DNA from: Kitasatospora aureofaciens
Lineage (GTDB): Bacteria; Actinomycetota; Actinomycetes; Streptomycetales; Streptomycetaceae
Direction of reading: 5' to 3'
NCBI RefSeq assembly: GCF_001188955.3
Contig: NZ_JPRF03000065.1
Span: 288,216-352,215, forward strand
Length of the DNA: 64,000 nucleotides
Shown: positions 1 to 6,929 of the stretch, piece after piece
Position numbering within the stretch: the stretch's first letter is position 1
Layout: every line of letters starts with the position of its first letter
Notes under the pieces: model-generated
Databases searched by the model: none
Seen by the model: the letters and a program-made list of their open reading frames with translations, nothing else
What the model was told of the DNA's origin: nothing
Translations under genes and position numbers: made by a program

Positions 1-302
1 TCGGCACCGTCGACGTGACCGGGCGCGGCATGGCCCGCAGCCTCAAGTACCGCCACGTGCAGGGGCATCCGCGGGTGTCGCTGGTGGTGGACGACATCGT
101 GGACGCGCAGCGCTGGGTCGTCCGCGGGATCGAGATCCGGGGCACCGCCGTCGCGCTGGCGACCGGCGGCAAGGAGATCCTGCCGCACGTCGACGACGAG
201 CTGATCCGGATCACGCCGGAGCGGATCGTCTCCTGGGGCATCGACTCCGACTGCCAGGCTCCGCCGCTGGCCCGCAACGTCGGGGCGGGGGCGCAGGCAT
301 GA
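1..302 (+). CDS. PPOX-family F420-dependent oxidoreductase, C-terminal part (OxyR-type candidate)
   Basis: The reading frame is open from the first bases of the window, so the N-terminus lies upstream; about 100 residues remain. The segment KYRHVQGHPRVSLVVDD and the end IRITPERIVSWGID are typical of pyridoxamine-5'-phosphate-oxidase-like (split beta-barrel) proteins that use F420. Its stop overlaps the next start by 4 bp (ATGA), so it is translationally coupled to the aminotransferase. Tetracycline clusters carry such an enzyme (OxyR/CtcR), which does the last reduction of dehydrotetracycline with F420. Given the neighbours that role is likely, but it is inferred; a general PPOX enzyme is the alternative. 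Confidence 0.75.
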   Translation, partial: GTVDVTGRGMARSLKYRHVQGHPRVSLVVDDIVDAQRWVVRGIEIRGTAVALATGGKEILPHVDDELIRITPERIVSWGIDSDCQAPPLARNVGAGAQA

Positions 303-1390
303 TCGAGCGGCTGCCGAAGTTCCCCTGGGACGTTCTGTTCCCGTACCGCAGGCGCGCGGCCGCCCACCTCGACGGGTTGGTCAACCTGGCGCTCGGTGAC
401 CCGGTCGACCCGACCCCGGAGGCCGTGCGCGCGGCCCTGGCCGCCGCGGCCGACGCCCCGGGCTACCCGTCCACCGAGGGCACGCCCGCGCTGCGGGCCG
501 CCGCCGCGGCCTGGCTGCTGCGCCGCGAGGGCGTGAGCGTCGAGCCGGAGGCCGTGATCCCGGCGGTCGGCACCAAGGAGCTGATCGCCTGGCTGCCCAC
601 CATGCTGGGCCTGGGCCCGGGGGACGTCGTCCTTGCCCCCCAACTGTCCTTCCCCACCTACGAGGTGAGCGCTCGACTGGCCGGTGCCACCTTCGTCCGG
701 ACGGACGACCCGCTGAGCTACGACGGCCCCGCGCCGCGCCTGCTGTGGCTGAACTCCCCGTCCAACCCGGAGGGCCGGGTGCTCGACGCCGCCGAACTGC
801 GCGCGGTCGTCGAGTGGGCGCGCGAGCGCGGCACCCTGGTGGTCAACGACGAGTGCTACCTGGACCACGTGTGGGAGCGCTCGACCCGCTCGGTGCTCCA
901 CGCCGAGGTCACCGGCGGCGACCACCACGGCGTACTGGCGGTGCACTCGCTGTCCAAGCGCTTCAACCTGGCCGGCTACCGGGCGGGCTTCGCCGCCGGC
1001 GACCCGGCCGTCATCGCGACGCTGCTGGAGGTGCGCAAGCACGCCGGCCACATGGTCCCCGCCCCGGTGCAGGCCGCCATGGTCGCCGCGCTCGGTGACG
1101 ACGCGCACCTGGCGGCCCAGCGCCAGCGCTACGCCCGGCGGCGCGAGCTGCTGCGCGGGGCGCTGGTGGACGCCGGCTTCCGGATCGAGCACTCGGCCGG
1201 TGCGCTGTTCCTCTGGGCGACCAGGGACGAGCCGTGCTGGACGACCGTCGGTGCGCTGGCCGACCGCGGCATCCTGGTGGCGCCCGGTGAGTTCTACGGC
1301 GCTGCGGCCGCCCGGCACGTGCGGGTGGCCGTCACCGAGACCGACGAGCGGGTCGAGCAGGCGGTGAAGCGGCTCGCCGAGGGCATCTGA
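299..1390 (+). CDS. PLP-dependent class I/II aminotransferase, DapC-like (OxyQ-type candidate)
   Basis: 363 residues. The fold-type I aminotransferase is recognised from NSPSNPEG, the NDECYLDH aspartate region and SLSKRFNLAGYR with the PLP-binding lysine at K220. The overall pattern (FPWD near the N-terminus, RKHAGHMVPAPVQAA, LFLWATRDE, ILVAPGEFYG) is that of actinobacterial succinyldiaminopimelate aminotransferase DapC. It differs at conserved places, for example KRFN where DapC usually has KRSN. It overlaps the preceding PPOX gene by 4 bp and lies in a polyketide cluster, so I infer a paralog recruited to aminate the polyketide, as OxyQ does at C-4 of tetracyclines. Housekeeping lysine biosynthesis cannot be excluded. 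Confidence 0.8.
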   Translation: MIERLPKFPWDVLFPYRRRAAAHLDGLVNLALGDPVDPTPEAVRAALAAAADAPGYPSTEGTPALRAAAAAWLLRREGVSVEPEAVIPAVGTKELIAWLPTMLGLGPGDVVLAPQLSFPTYEVSARLAGATFVRTDDPLSYDGPAPRLLWLNSPSNPEGRVLDAAELRAVVEWARERGTLVVNDECYLDHVWERSTRSVLHAEVTGGDHHGVLAVHSLSKRFNLAGYRAGFAAGDPAVIATLLEVRKHAGHMVPAPVQAAMVAALGDDAHLAAQRQRYARRRELLRGALVDAGFRIEHSAGALFLWATRDEPCWTTVGALADRGILVAPGEFYGAAAARHVRVAVTETDERVEQAVKRLAEGI

Positions 1391-1539
1391 CCCCGCTCCC
1401 CTTCCCGTTCCGCCCCCGAGCCCCGTCGGCCGTGCCGACGGGGCTCACCGCCGCCCCGGACAGTGCGAGGGCCGCCGCCCCGGACAGCACGGCCGCCGCC
1501 CCCGGACGGGTCCGGGGGCGGCGGCCGTGGGCGGGCGGG

Positions 1540-2577
1540 TCAGCCCCGTTCGGGCACCACGCTCTCCACCAGGTGCAGGTAGGAGTTGACCGGACGGACC
1601 TCGGCCCGGGTCAGGCCCGCCTCCTCGATCAGCGAGACCAGGCCGGCCCTGGTGTGCTTGCGGCCGCCGACGTTGAGCAGCAGCAGGAGGTCCATCGCCG
1701 TGGTGAACCGCAGCTCGGGGCTGCCGTCCACCAGGTTCTCGACCACGATCACCCGGCTGCCCGGAGCAGCCGCCCGGACGACGTTGCGCAGCGTCAGGAC
1801 GGTGCTCTCGTCGTCCCACTCCAGGATGTTCTTCAGCAGGTAGACGTCGGCCTGCACCGGGATCTCCCGCCGGCAGTCGCCGCCGAGCAGCGTGGCGCGC
1901 CCGGCCAGCGCACCGCCCGGCCGCAGCCGGGCGTCGGCCCCGGAGACGACCTCGGGCAGGTCCAGCAGGGTGCCGCGCAGACCGGGGTTGCGCTCCAGCA
2001 GGGTGGCCAGCACGTGCCCCTGGCCACCGGCGATGTCCACCACCGTGCCGACCCCGCCGAGGTCCAGCCGGTCGGCCAACGCGAGCGCGGAGAGCCGGCT
2101 GGACTGGGTCATCGCCCGGTCGAACACGGCCGCCGACTCGGGGGAGTGGGCGTGCAGGTGGTCGAAGAAGTCCATGCCGTGCAGCTCGGGGAAGACGGCC
2201 TTGCCGGTGCGCACCGCCTCGTCGAGGTGGCCCCACAGCTCCCAGGTCCACGGCTCGGTGCCCCAGAGCACCATGTCCTTCAGGCTGCGCGGGGTGTCCT
2301 CGCGCAGCAGCCGGGAGGCGCCGGTGTGCACGTACCGACCGTCCGGCTGCTCGGCGAACACGCCGTAGCAGGCCAGGGCGCGCAGCAGCCGCTGCAGGGT
2401 GTCCGGGTCCGCGTTCACGGCCCGGGCCAGCTCGGCCGCGCCGGCGGGCTCGTCGCCCAGGGCGTCAGCCAGGCCCAGCCGGGCCGCGGCCCGCACGGCG
2501 GCGGCGCCGGCCGCCGCCAGCCCCAGCTCGCGCAGCTGGATCACCGGCTGCGCAATGATCTCGCCGTTGTCCGTCAT
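1540..2577 (-). CDS. SAM-dependent methyltransferase of the polyketide cluster (OxyF-type candidate)
   Basis: 345 residues, the normal length for the family (PF00891-type plus dimerisation domain). The N-terminal half is the winged-helix dimerisation domain (ELARAVNADPDTLQRLLRAL). The Rossmann part has the SAM motif VDIAGGQGHVLATLL near residue 168, followed by LDLPEVV and LKNILEWDD. The family methylates hydroxyls or ring carbons of aromatic polyketides. Gene order (methyltransferase, small monooxygenase, acyl-CoA ligase, SnoaL-like, all leftward) matches oxyF-G-H-I, where OxyF is the C-6 methyltransferase of pretetramid; carbon versus oxygen specificity cannot be told from sequence. It is the last gene of the leftward arm, 13 bp after the monooxygenase. 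Confidence 0.85.
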   Translation of the reverse strand: MTDNGEIIAQPVIQLRELGLAAAGAAAVRAAARLGLADALGDEPAGAAELARAVNADPDTLQRLLRALACYGVFAEQPDGRYVHTGASRLLREDTPRSLKDMVLWGTEPWTWELWGHLDEAVRTGKAVFPELHGMDFFDHLHAHSPESAAVFDRAMTQSSRLSALALADRLDLGGVGTVVDIAGGQGHVLATLLERNPGLRGTLLDLPEVVSGADARLRPGGALAGRATLLGGDCRREIPVQADVYLLKNILEWDDESTVLTLRNVVRAAAPGSRVIVVENLVDGSPELRFTTAMDLLLLLNVGGRKHTRAGLVSLIEEAGLTRAEVRPVNSYLHLVESVVPERG

Positions 2578-2590
2578 GGTGCTCCCCCTC

Positions 2591-2881
2591 TCAGGCGCCG
2601 TGCTGCGCGAGCAGGTCGAACGGGGCCGGCTCGGCCTTGGCCAGGCTCATCACCTTGCCGACCCGGGCGCGGAACTCCGGCGAGCCGGTCGCCGCCCGGT
2701 GCGAGGCCGCGTCGTCCCACTCGGCGGTCTCCACGTACACCGAGGCGTCCGTGGCGCAGCGGTACAGCCGGTGCGAGCGGAAGCCGGGCCGGCCGCTCAT
2801 GAACTCGCTGATCTCGCCGACGAGCGTCTCGAACTCGGCGACGTCCCCGGTGACGGTGAAACGGTTGATGAAGGTGTACAC
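2591..2881 (-). CDS. Antibiotic biosynthesis monooxygenase (ABM) family protein (OxyG-type candidate)
   Basis: 96 residues from the GTG at 2881, chosen because GGAGG lies 6 nt upstream; a longer frame reaches 2950 but its extra residues (Pro/His/Thr-rich) have no family character. The protein begins VYTFINRF and continues with FMSGRPGFRSHRLYR, a single ferredoxin-like ABM domain. Such cofactor-free enzymes oxidise anthrone-like polyketide rings to quinones (ActVA-ORF6, TcmH type). In the tetracycline set OxyG sits in this position between the methyltransferase and the ligase. The substrate is inferred from context only. Confidence 0.8.
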   Translation of the reverse strand: MYTFINRFTVTGDVAEFETLVGEISEFMSGRPGFRSHRLYRCATDASVYVETAEWDDAASHRAATGSPEFRARVGKVMSLAKAEPAPFDLLAQHGA

Positions 2882-2924
2882 GGTGTTCCTCCTGTGGTGG
2901 GTCGGACGGGTGGGGTGGTGCGGG

Positions 2925-4478
2925 TCAGAGGGAGCCGAACAGCCGGTCACGGAGCTCGCGCCGCTGGACCTTGCCCGTGGCGGAGCGCGGGATGCCCTCC
3001 ACCAGGCGCAGCTGCTTCAGGTGCTCGTAGTAGGGGAGCCGGGCGTTCGCGAACGCGGCCAGGGCGGCCGGGTCGACGCCCTCGCCGCGCGGCACGACGA
3101 GGCCGACGGCGACGGCGCCGCTCAGCTCGTCGGGCTGGTCGAAGACCACGCAGTCGGCGACGGCCGGGTGCCGCATCAGCACCCGCTCGATCTCGGTCGG
3201 CGACACCAGCCAGTTGTCGCACTTGAAGACGTCCTTGATCCGGTCGACGACGAACAGGCGGCCGGCCTCGTCGATCCGGCCGACGTCACCGGTGCGGAAC
3301 CAGCCGTCCGCGTCGACGGCGTCGGTGGGCCCGTCGCCCAGGTAGCCCAGCATCAACTGCGGGCCCCGGACCTGGATCTCACCGCGCTCGCCCACCGGCA
3401 GCACCGCGCCGGTGCGCACGTCCACGATCCGGCAGGCCGTCCCGGCGACCGGGGGCCCACTGGAGCCGAGGGTGGGCCCCTCGGGCAGGTCGAAGTGCGT
3501 CGACGGGGACGTCTCGGCGAGGCCGTAGCCCTGGACGACCGGCACCCCGAAGTGCTCCTGCAGGGCGGTCGTCGTCCGGGGCGGCAGCGCCGATCCACCG
3601 GACAGCACCGCCCGTAGCGAGGGGACGCGGAAGTCGGGCAGCCGCTCGTCCCCGGCGAGCCGGGACAACCGCACCGGCAGGCTGTACAGGTGCGAGGCCC
3701 GCCAGGTACGGGCCAGTCCCACCAGCGCCGCGCGGTCCTCCTCCGGGCAGAGCACGTGCGTCGCGCCGACCGCGAGCGCGGTGTTCAGGTGCATCAGGTG
3801 GAAGGAGGGCAGGTTGTTGAGCGAGACGGCGTCGGCCGTCAGCCGGTGGGCGTGCGCCGACTGCGCCGCGTTCACCAGCAGGTTGCGGTGGCTGAGCCGG
3901 ACGGTCTTCGGCGCGCCGGTGGTGCCGCTGGTGAACTGCAGGCAGGCGGTCTCCACCACCTCGCCGGCCGGGACGGCGGTGCGCTCCAGGGCGTCCAGGA
4001 CGGGCGTGCCGTCGAGCGCGTCGGCGGTCACCACCAGTTGCCGCAGCAGCGGCAGCCGGTCCCGCAGGGCCAGGACACGGCGGTGCATCCGGGGCGACAG
4101 CACGGCCGCCCGGGCGCCGCAGGAGTTCAGGACGTGCACCAGGGTGTCGTCCGGGACGAGCGGGTTGAACATGGCGCTGGTGTTCCCGGAGCGGGAGATG
4201 CCCAGGAAGGTGACGGCGAAGTCGACGGTCAGTTCGGCGGCGATCGCGATGACCGTGCCGGGACCGCCGAACGCGGCGCGCAGCGCCTCGGCGCAGTCGC
4301 TCACCCGGGCCTCCAGCGCGGCGTGGTCGAGCACCAGGTCACCGTGCACCAGAGCGACATGACGGGGCGTCAGCTCAGCCGCGCGACGGACGAGGTCGTC
4401 GATCCGGGGCCCGCCGATCAGCTCCGCCACCACGTCCAGCGGCGGACCGAAGGTCGTACTGTCCCGTGGGAGGTCCAC
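2925..4478 (-). CDS. Acyl-CoA ligase / AMP-dependent synthetase (OxyH/MtmL-type candidate)
   Basis: 517 residues with all core ANL motifs: FTSGTTGAPKT (P-loop, about 187-197), VQGYGLAET, GWFRTGD, RIKDVFKCDNWLVSPTEIE, and the C-terminal catalytic lysine in PRSATGKVQRREL. It activates a carboxylic acid as acyl-AMP and then as CoA thioester. Aureolic acid (MtmL) and tetracycline (OxyH) clusters contain a ligase in the same neighbourhood whose exact step is unsettled. It is 12 bp downstream of the SnoaL-like gene and 43 bp upstream of the monooxygenase, so the four leftward genes form one operon. Confidence 0.85.
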   Translation of the reverse strand: MDLPRDSTTFGPPLDVVAELIGGPRIDDLVRRAAELTPRHVALVHGDLVLDHAALEARVSDCAEALRAAFGGPGTVIAIAAELTVDFAVTFLGISRSGNTSAMFNPLVPDDTLVHVLNSCGARAAVLSPRMHRRVLALRDRLPLLRQLVVTADALDGTPVLDALERTAVPAGEVVETACLQFTSGTTGAPKTVRLSHRNLLVNAAQSAHAHRLTADAVSLNNLPSFHLMHLNTALAVGATHVLCPEEDRAALVGLARTWRASHLYSLPVRLSRLAGDERLPDFRVPSLRAVLSGGSALPPRTTTALQEHFGVPVVQGYGLAETSPSTHFDLPEGPTLGSSGPPVAGTACRIVDVRTGAVLPVGERGEIQVRGPQLMLGYLGDGPTDAVDADGWFRTGDVGRIDEAGRLFVVDRIKDVFKCDNWLVSPTEIERVLMRHPAVADCVVFDQPDELSGAVAVGLVVPRGEGVDPAALAAFANARLPYYEHLKQLRLVEGIPRSATGKVQRRELRDRLFGSL

Positions 4479-4490
4479 GGTGGCCTCCTC

Positions 4491-4907
4491 TCAGGCGGGC
4501 AGGTCGTCCCGGTGCACCCGGCGGTGCCGGACCTTCAACTCGCCGTCGACGCGCACCAGCTGGTCCTCACAGCTGCAGCTCAGGTGCACGGCGGCCGGCC
4601 CGCCCTTGGGCGTCGCGACGATCAGCGCGTAGGTCTTGGCGAGCACCAGGCCGTCCGGCTGCGCGGCGACCTCCAGCATCCCCAGCCAGTGCCGGTGCCG
4701 GATTCCGGCATCGGCCAGGCGCTGCGCGGCTTCCCGGGCGCCCTGCTCGATCGCCGCGCGACCCTCCTGCGGGTGCGGGCGGGCGTTGGCGGCGAACACG
4801 CCGTCCTCGGTGAAGGTCGCGGCCCACTCGGTGACCTCACCCTCGTCCAGGTGGCGCATCTGCCGCCCGTAGAAGTGCTGGACCTCCTCGTAGAGCGAAC
4901 CGGTCAT
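4491..4907 (-). CDS. SnoaL-like / NTF2-fold polyketide cyclase-like protein (OxyI/MtmX-type candidate)
   Basis: 138 residues from ATG 4907, preceded by GAGGAGG. A much longer frame continues upstream, but it runs antisense through the ketoreductase and has no family character. The sequence (YEEVQHFYGRQMRHLDEGEVTEWAATFTEDG near the N-terminus, ending VRHRRVHRDDL) has the cone-shaped NTF2/SnoaL pattern, also seen in ring-hydroxylating dioxygenase beta subunits. In type II polyketide clusters such proteins act as late ring cyclases or hydroxylation partners. It is the first gene of the leftward operon, directly behind a SARP box. The precise role is inferred. Confidence 0.7.
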   Translation of the reverse strand: MTGSLYEEVQHFYGRQMRHLDEGEVTEWAATFTEDGVFAANARPHPQEGRAAIEQGAREAAQRLADAGIRHRHWLGMLEVAAQPDGLVLAKTYALIVATPKGGPAAVHLSCSCEDQLVRVDGELKVRHRRVHRDDLPA

Positions 4908-4948
4908 GCTCCGGGCCTCCTCGTTGCGTCGGTGGTTGGGCAGCGCCG

Positions 4949-4980
4949 ACGCTCCCACCCGCGCTTCGAATCCCGTTGGA
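4949..4980 (-). promoter_or_regulatory. SARP box and -10 for the leftward polyketide operon
   Basis: Read on the minus strand: heptamer TCCAACG (4974-4980), 4 bp, heptamer TCGAAGC (4963-4969), 8 bp, then GAGCGT (4949-4954) as a -10-like hexamer. Heptamer repeats with an 11-bp period, the last one 8 bp from the -10, are the known layout of SARP activator sites. It serves the SnoaL-like, ligase, monooxygenase and methyltransferase genes. Confidence 0.6.
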
Positions 4981-5002
4981 GCGGTCGGCGTGTGCGGCGC
5001 GC

Positions 5003-5034
5003 TCGAACCGCAGTCGAAGCCGTCCGGGCAGGGT
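5003..5034 (+). promoter_or_regulatory. SARP box and -10 for the rightward polyketide operon
   Basis: TCGAACC (5003-5009), 4 bp, TCGAAGC (5014-5020), 8 bp, then CAGGGT (5029-5034) as the -10-like hexamer. It has the same geometry as the site at 4949-4980 on the other strand, so the two arms look set up for coordinate activation, probably by the SARP encoded at 11712-12521. It drives the ketoreductase operon starting at 5142. Confidence 0.65.
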
Positions 5035-5141
5035 CGGCCCGGGGCCTGTTCCCCCGGGTTCCCGACGGGGCGCGGGGGCGGGCCCCGACCGGCGGGCCCG
5101 CCCGGGCCCGCGATCCGTGAGCGAGACAGGAGATCGATGCG

Positions 5142-5930
5142 ATGAGCACCGTGACGACCGGCGACGTCGCCCTGGTGACCGGGGCGACCAGCGGCATCGG
5201 ACTGGCCAGCGCCGAGCGGCTGGCCCGGCGCGGGCTGAGCGTCTTCATCTGCGCCCGCACCGCGCAGGGCGTCGCCGAGACGGTCGCCCGCCTGCGCGGC
5301 GAGGGCCTGGAGGTGGACGGCCTCGCGGCCGACGTCCGCTCCGCGCAGGACGTGAGCAGGGTCGTCCGGGCGGCGGTGGACCGCTTCGGCGCGATCGGCG
5401 TGCTGGTCAACAACGCCGGACGCAACGGCGGTGGCGTCACCTCCACCCTCACCGACGAGCTGTGGCAGGACGTGATCGACACCAACCTCACCAGCGTCTT
5501 CCGCGTCACCCGCGAGGTCCTCACCACCGGCGGCATGGAGGCGGCCGGGCACGGGCGGATCATCAGCGTCGCCTCCACCGGCGGCAAGCAGGGTGTCCCG
5601 CTGGGCGCCCCCTACTCGGCCTCCAAGGCCGGCGTCATCGGTTTCACCAAGGCGCTGGCCAAGGAGCTCGCCCACACCGGCACCACGGTCAACGCCGTCT
5701 GCCCCGGCTACGTCGAGACGCCGATGGCCGTGCGGGTCCGCCAGGCGTACGCCGCGACCTGGGCGACCACCGAGGAGGACGTGCTCTCGCGCTTCGAGCA
5801 GAAGATCCCGCTCGGCCGCTACTCCACCGCGGAGGAGGTCGCCGGCATGGTCGACTACCTGACCACCCCCGACGCCGCGTCGGTCACCGCGCAGGCGATC
5901 AACGTCTGCGGTGGCCTCGGCATCTACTGA
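5142..5930 (+). CDS. Type II PKS C-9 ketoreductase, ActIII family (OxyJ-type candidate)
   Basis: 262 residues, a classical SDR. It has the cofactor motif TGATSGIG (14-21), NNAGRNGGG, the ASTGGKQG serine region, catalytic Y158 and K162 in YSASK, and the family's C-terminal VTAQAINVCGGLGIY, nearly that of ActIII. It reduces the C-9 keto group of the nascent polyketide using NADPH. The residue aligned with P94 of the ActIII 'PGG' motif is N95 here. ATG 5142 has AGGAG upstream. It is the first gene of the rightward arm; the aromatase follows after 60 bp. Confidence 0.92.
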   Translation: MSTVTTGDVALVTGATSGIGLASAERLARRGLSVFICARTAQGVAETVARLRGEGLEVDGLAADVRSAQDVSRVVRAAVDRFGAIGVLVNNAGRNGGGVTSTLTDELWQDVIDTNLTSVFRVTREVLTTGGMEAAGHGRIISVASTGGKQGVPLGAPYSASKAGVIGFTKALAKELAHTGTTVNAVCPGYVETPMAVRVRQAYAATWATTEEDVLSRFEQKIPLGRYSTAEEVAGMVDYLTTPDAASVTAQAINVCGGLGIY

Positions 5931-5990
5931 GCCGCACCCCACGCACCCCGCCGAACTTCACCCCGCCGACGGAAAGGGCCGGTCCCACCC

Positions 5991-6929
5991 ATGAGCACCA
6001 TCCAGCACACCACCCACTCGATCGACGTCGACGCCCCCGCCGAGGTCGTCTACACCGTCATCGCCGACGCCCTGGCCTGGCCGCGGCGCTTCGCCCCCAC
6101 CCTCCACGTCGAGCGCGAGGAGCTGGGGCCCGGCGCCGAGCGCCTGCGGATCTGGGCCCGGGCCAACGGCGAGGTCAAGCACTGGACGTCCCGCCGAGAC
6201 CTGGACGCCGACCTGCGCCGGATCCGCTTCCGCCAGGAGGCCTCCTCGGCCCCGGTCGCCTCGATGGCGGGGGAGTGGCAGGTCGCCGAGCGCCCCGGCG
6301 GCACCACCCTCACCCTCACCCACGAGTTCAGCGCGCTCGACGACGACCCGCAGGGCCTGCGCTGGATCAGCGAGGCGACGGACCGCAACAGCCGCAGCGA
6401 GCTCGCCGGCATCAAGGACCTCGCCGAACGCTGGAACCGGCTCGCCGAGTTCGAGTTCGAGTTCGAGGACTCGGTGCTGGTCGACGCCGCCCCGGAGGCC
6501 GTCTACGACTTCCTGCGGGACGCCGCCGCCTGGCCCGCCCGGCTGCCCCACGTCGCCCGCCTCGACCTGCGCGAGGAGGCCGGCGGCATCCAGCACATGT
6601 CCATGGACACCCGCACCGCCGACGGCTCCGAACACACCACCGAGTCCATCCGGATCTGCTTCCCGGAGTCCGGCATCGCCTACAAGCAGCTGCGCACCCC
6701 CTCCATGATGGCCGCCCACACCGGCCGCTGGACCGTCGAGTCGACCGACCGCGGAGTGCGGGTCACCTCCTGGCACGCCGTCGTCCTCAACCCCGAGGCG
6801 GTCCCCACCGTCCTCGGCCCGGACGCCACCGCCGCCACCGCCCGCCGCTTCATCCGCGAGGCCGCCGGCGGCAACAGCCGCGCCACGCTCGGCCTGGCCA
6901 AGCGGTTCGCCGAGGAACGCCGTGGCTGA
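5991..6929 (+). CDS. Didomain aromatase/cyclase, SRPBCC fold (OxyK-type candidate)
   Basis: 312 residues made of two START/Bet v1-like (SRPBCC) halves: residues 8-150 (IDVDAPAEVVYTVIADALAWPRRF) and about 155-310 (VLVDAAPEAVYDFLRDAAAWPARL). Didomain ARO/CYCs act on C-9-reduced polyketides and close and aromatise the first ring (C7-C12), so it pairs with the ketoreductase just upstream. Its stop lies 8 bp inside the next gene, so translation is coupled. The family call is firm; the OxyK equivalence is from context. Confidence 0.92.
   Translation: MSTIQHTTHSIDVDAPAEVVYTVIADALAWPRRFAPTLHVEREELGPGAERLRIWARANGEVKHWTSRRDLDADLRRIRFRQEASSAPVASMAGEWQVAERPGGTTLTLTHEFSALDDDPQGLRWISEATDRNSRSELAGIKDLAERWNRLAEFEFEFEDSVLVDAAPEAVYDFLRDAAAWPARLPHVARLDLREEAGGIQHMSMDTRTADGSEHTTESIRICFPESGIAYKQLRTPSMMAAHTGRWTVESTDRGVRVTSWHAVVLNPEAVPTVLGPDATAATARRFIREAAGGNSRATLGLAKRFAEERRG

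Noticed and set aside
1432..3617. Long plus-strand frames opposite the methyltransferase, monooxygenase and ligase genes
   Set aside because: Gln/Gly/Arg-rich shadows; the minus-strand genes have complete family motifs and proper ribosome sites.
4908..5942. N-terminal extension of the SnoaL-like gene to 483 residues
   Set aside because: The extension is antisense to the ketoreductase; the ATG at 4907 has its own GAGGAGG site and matches the family length.
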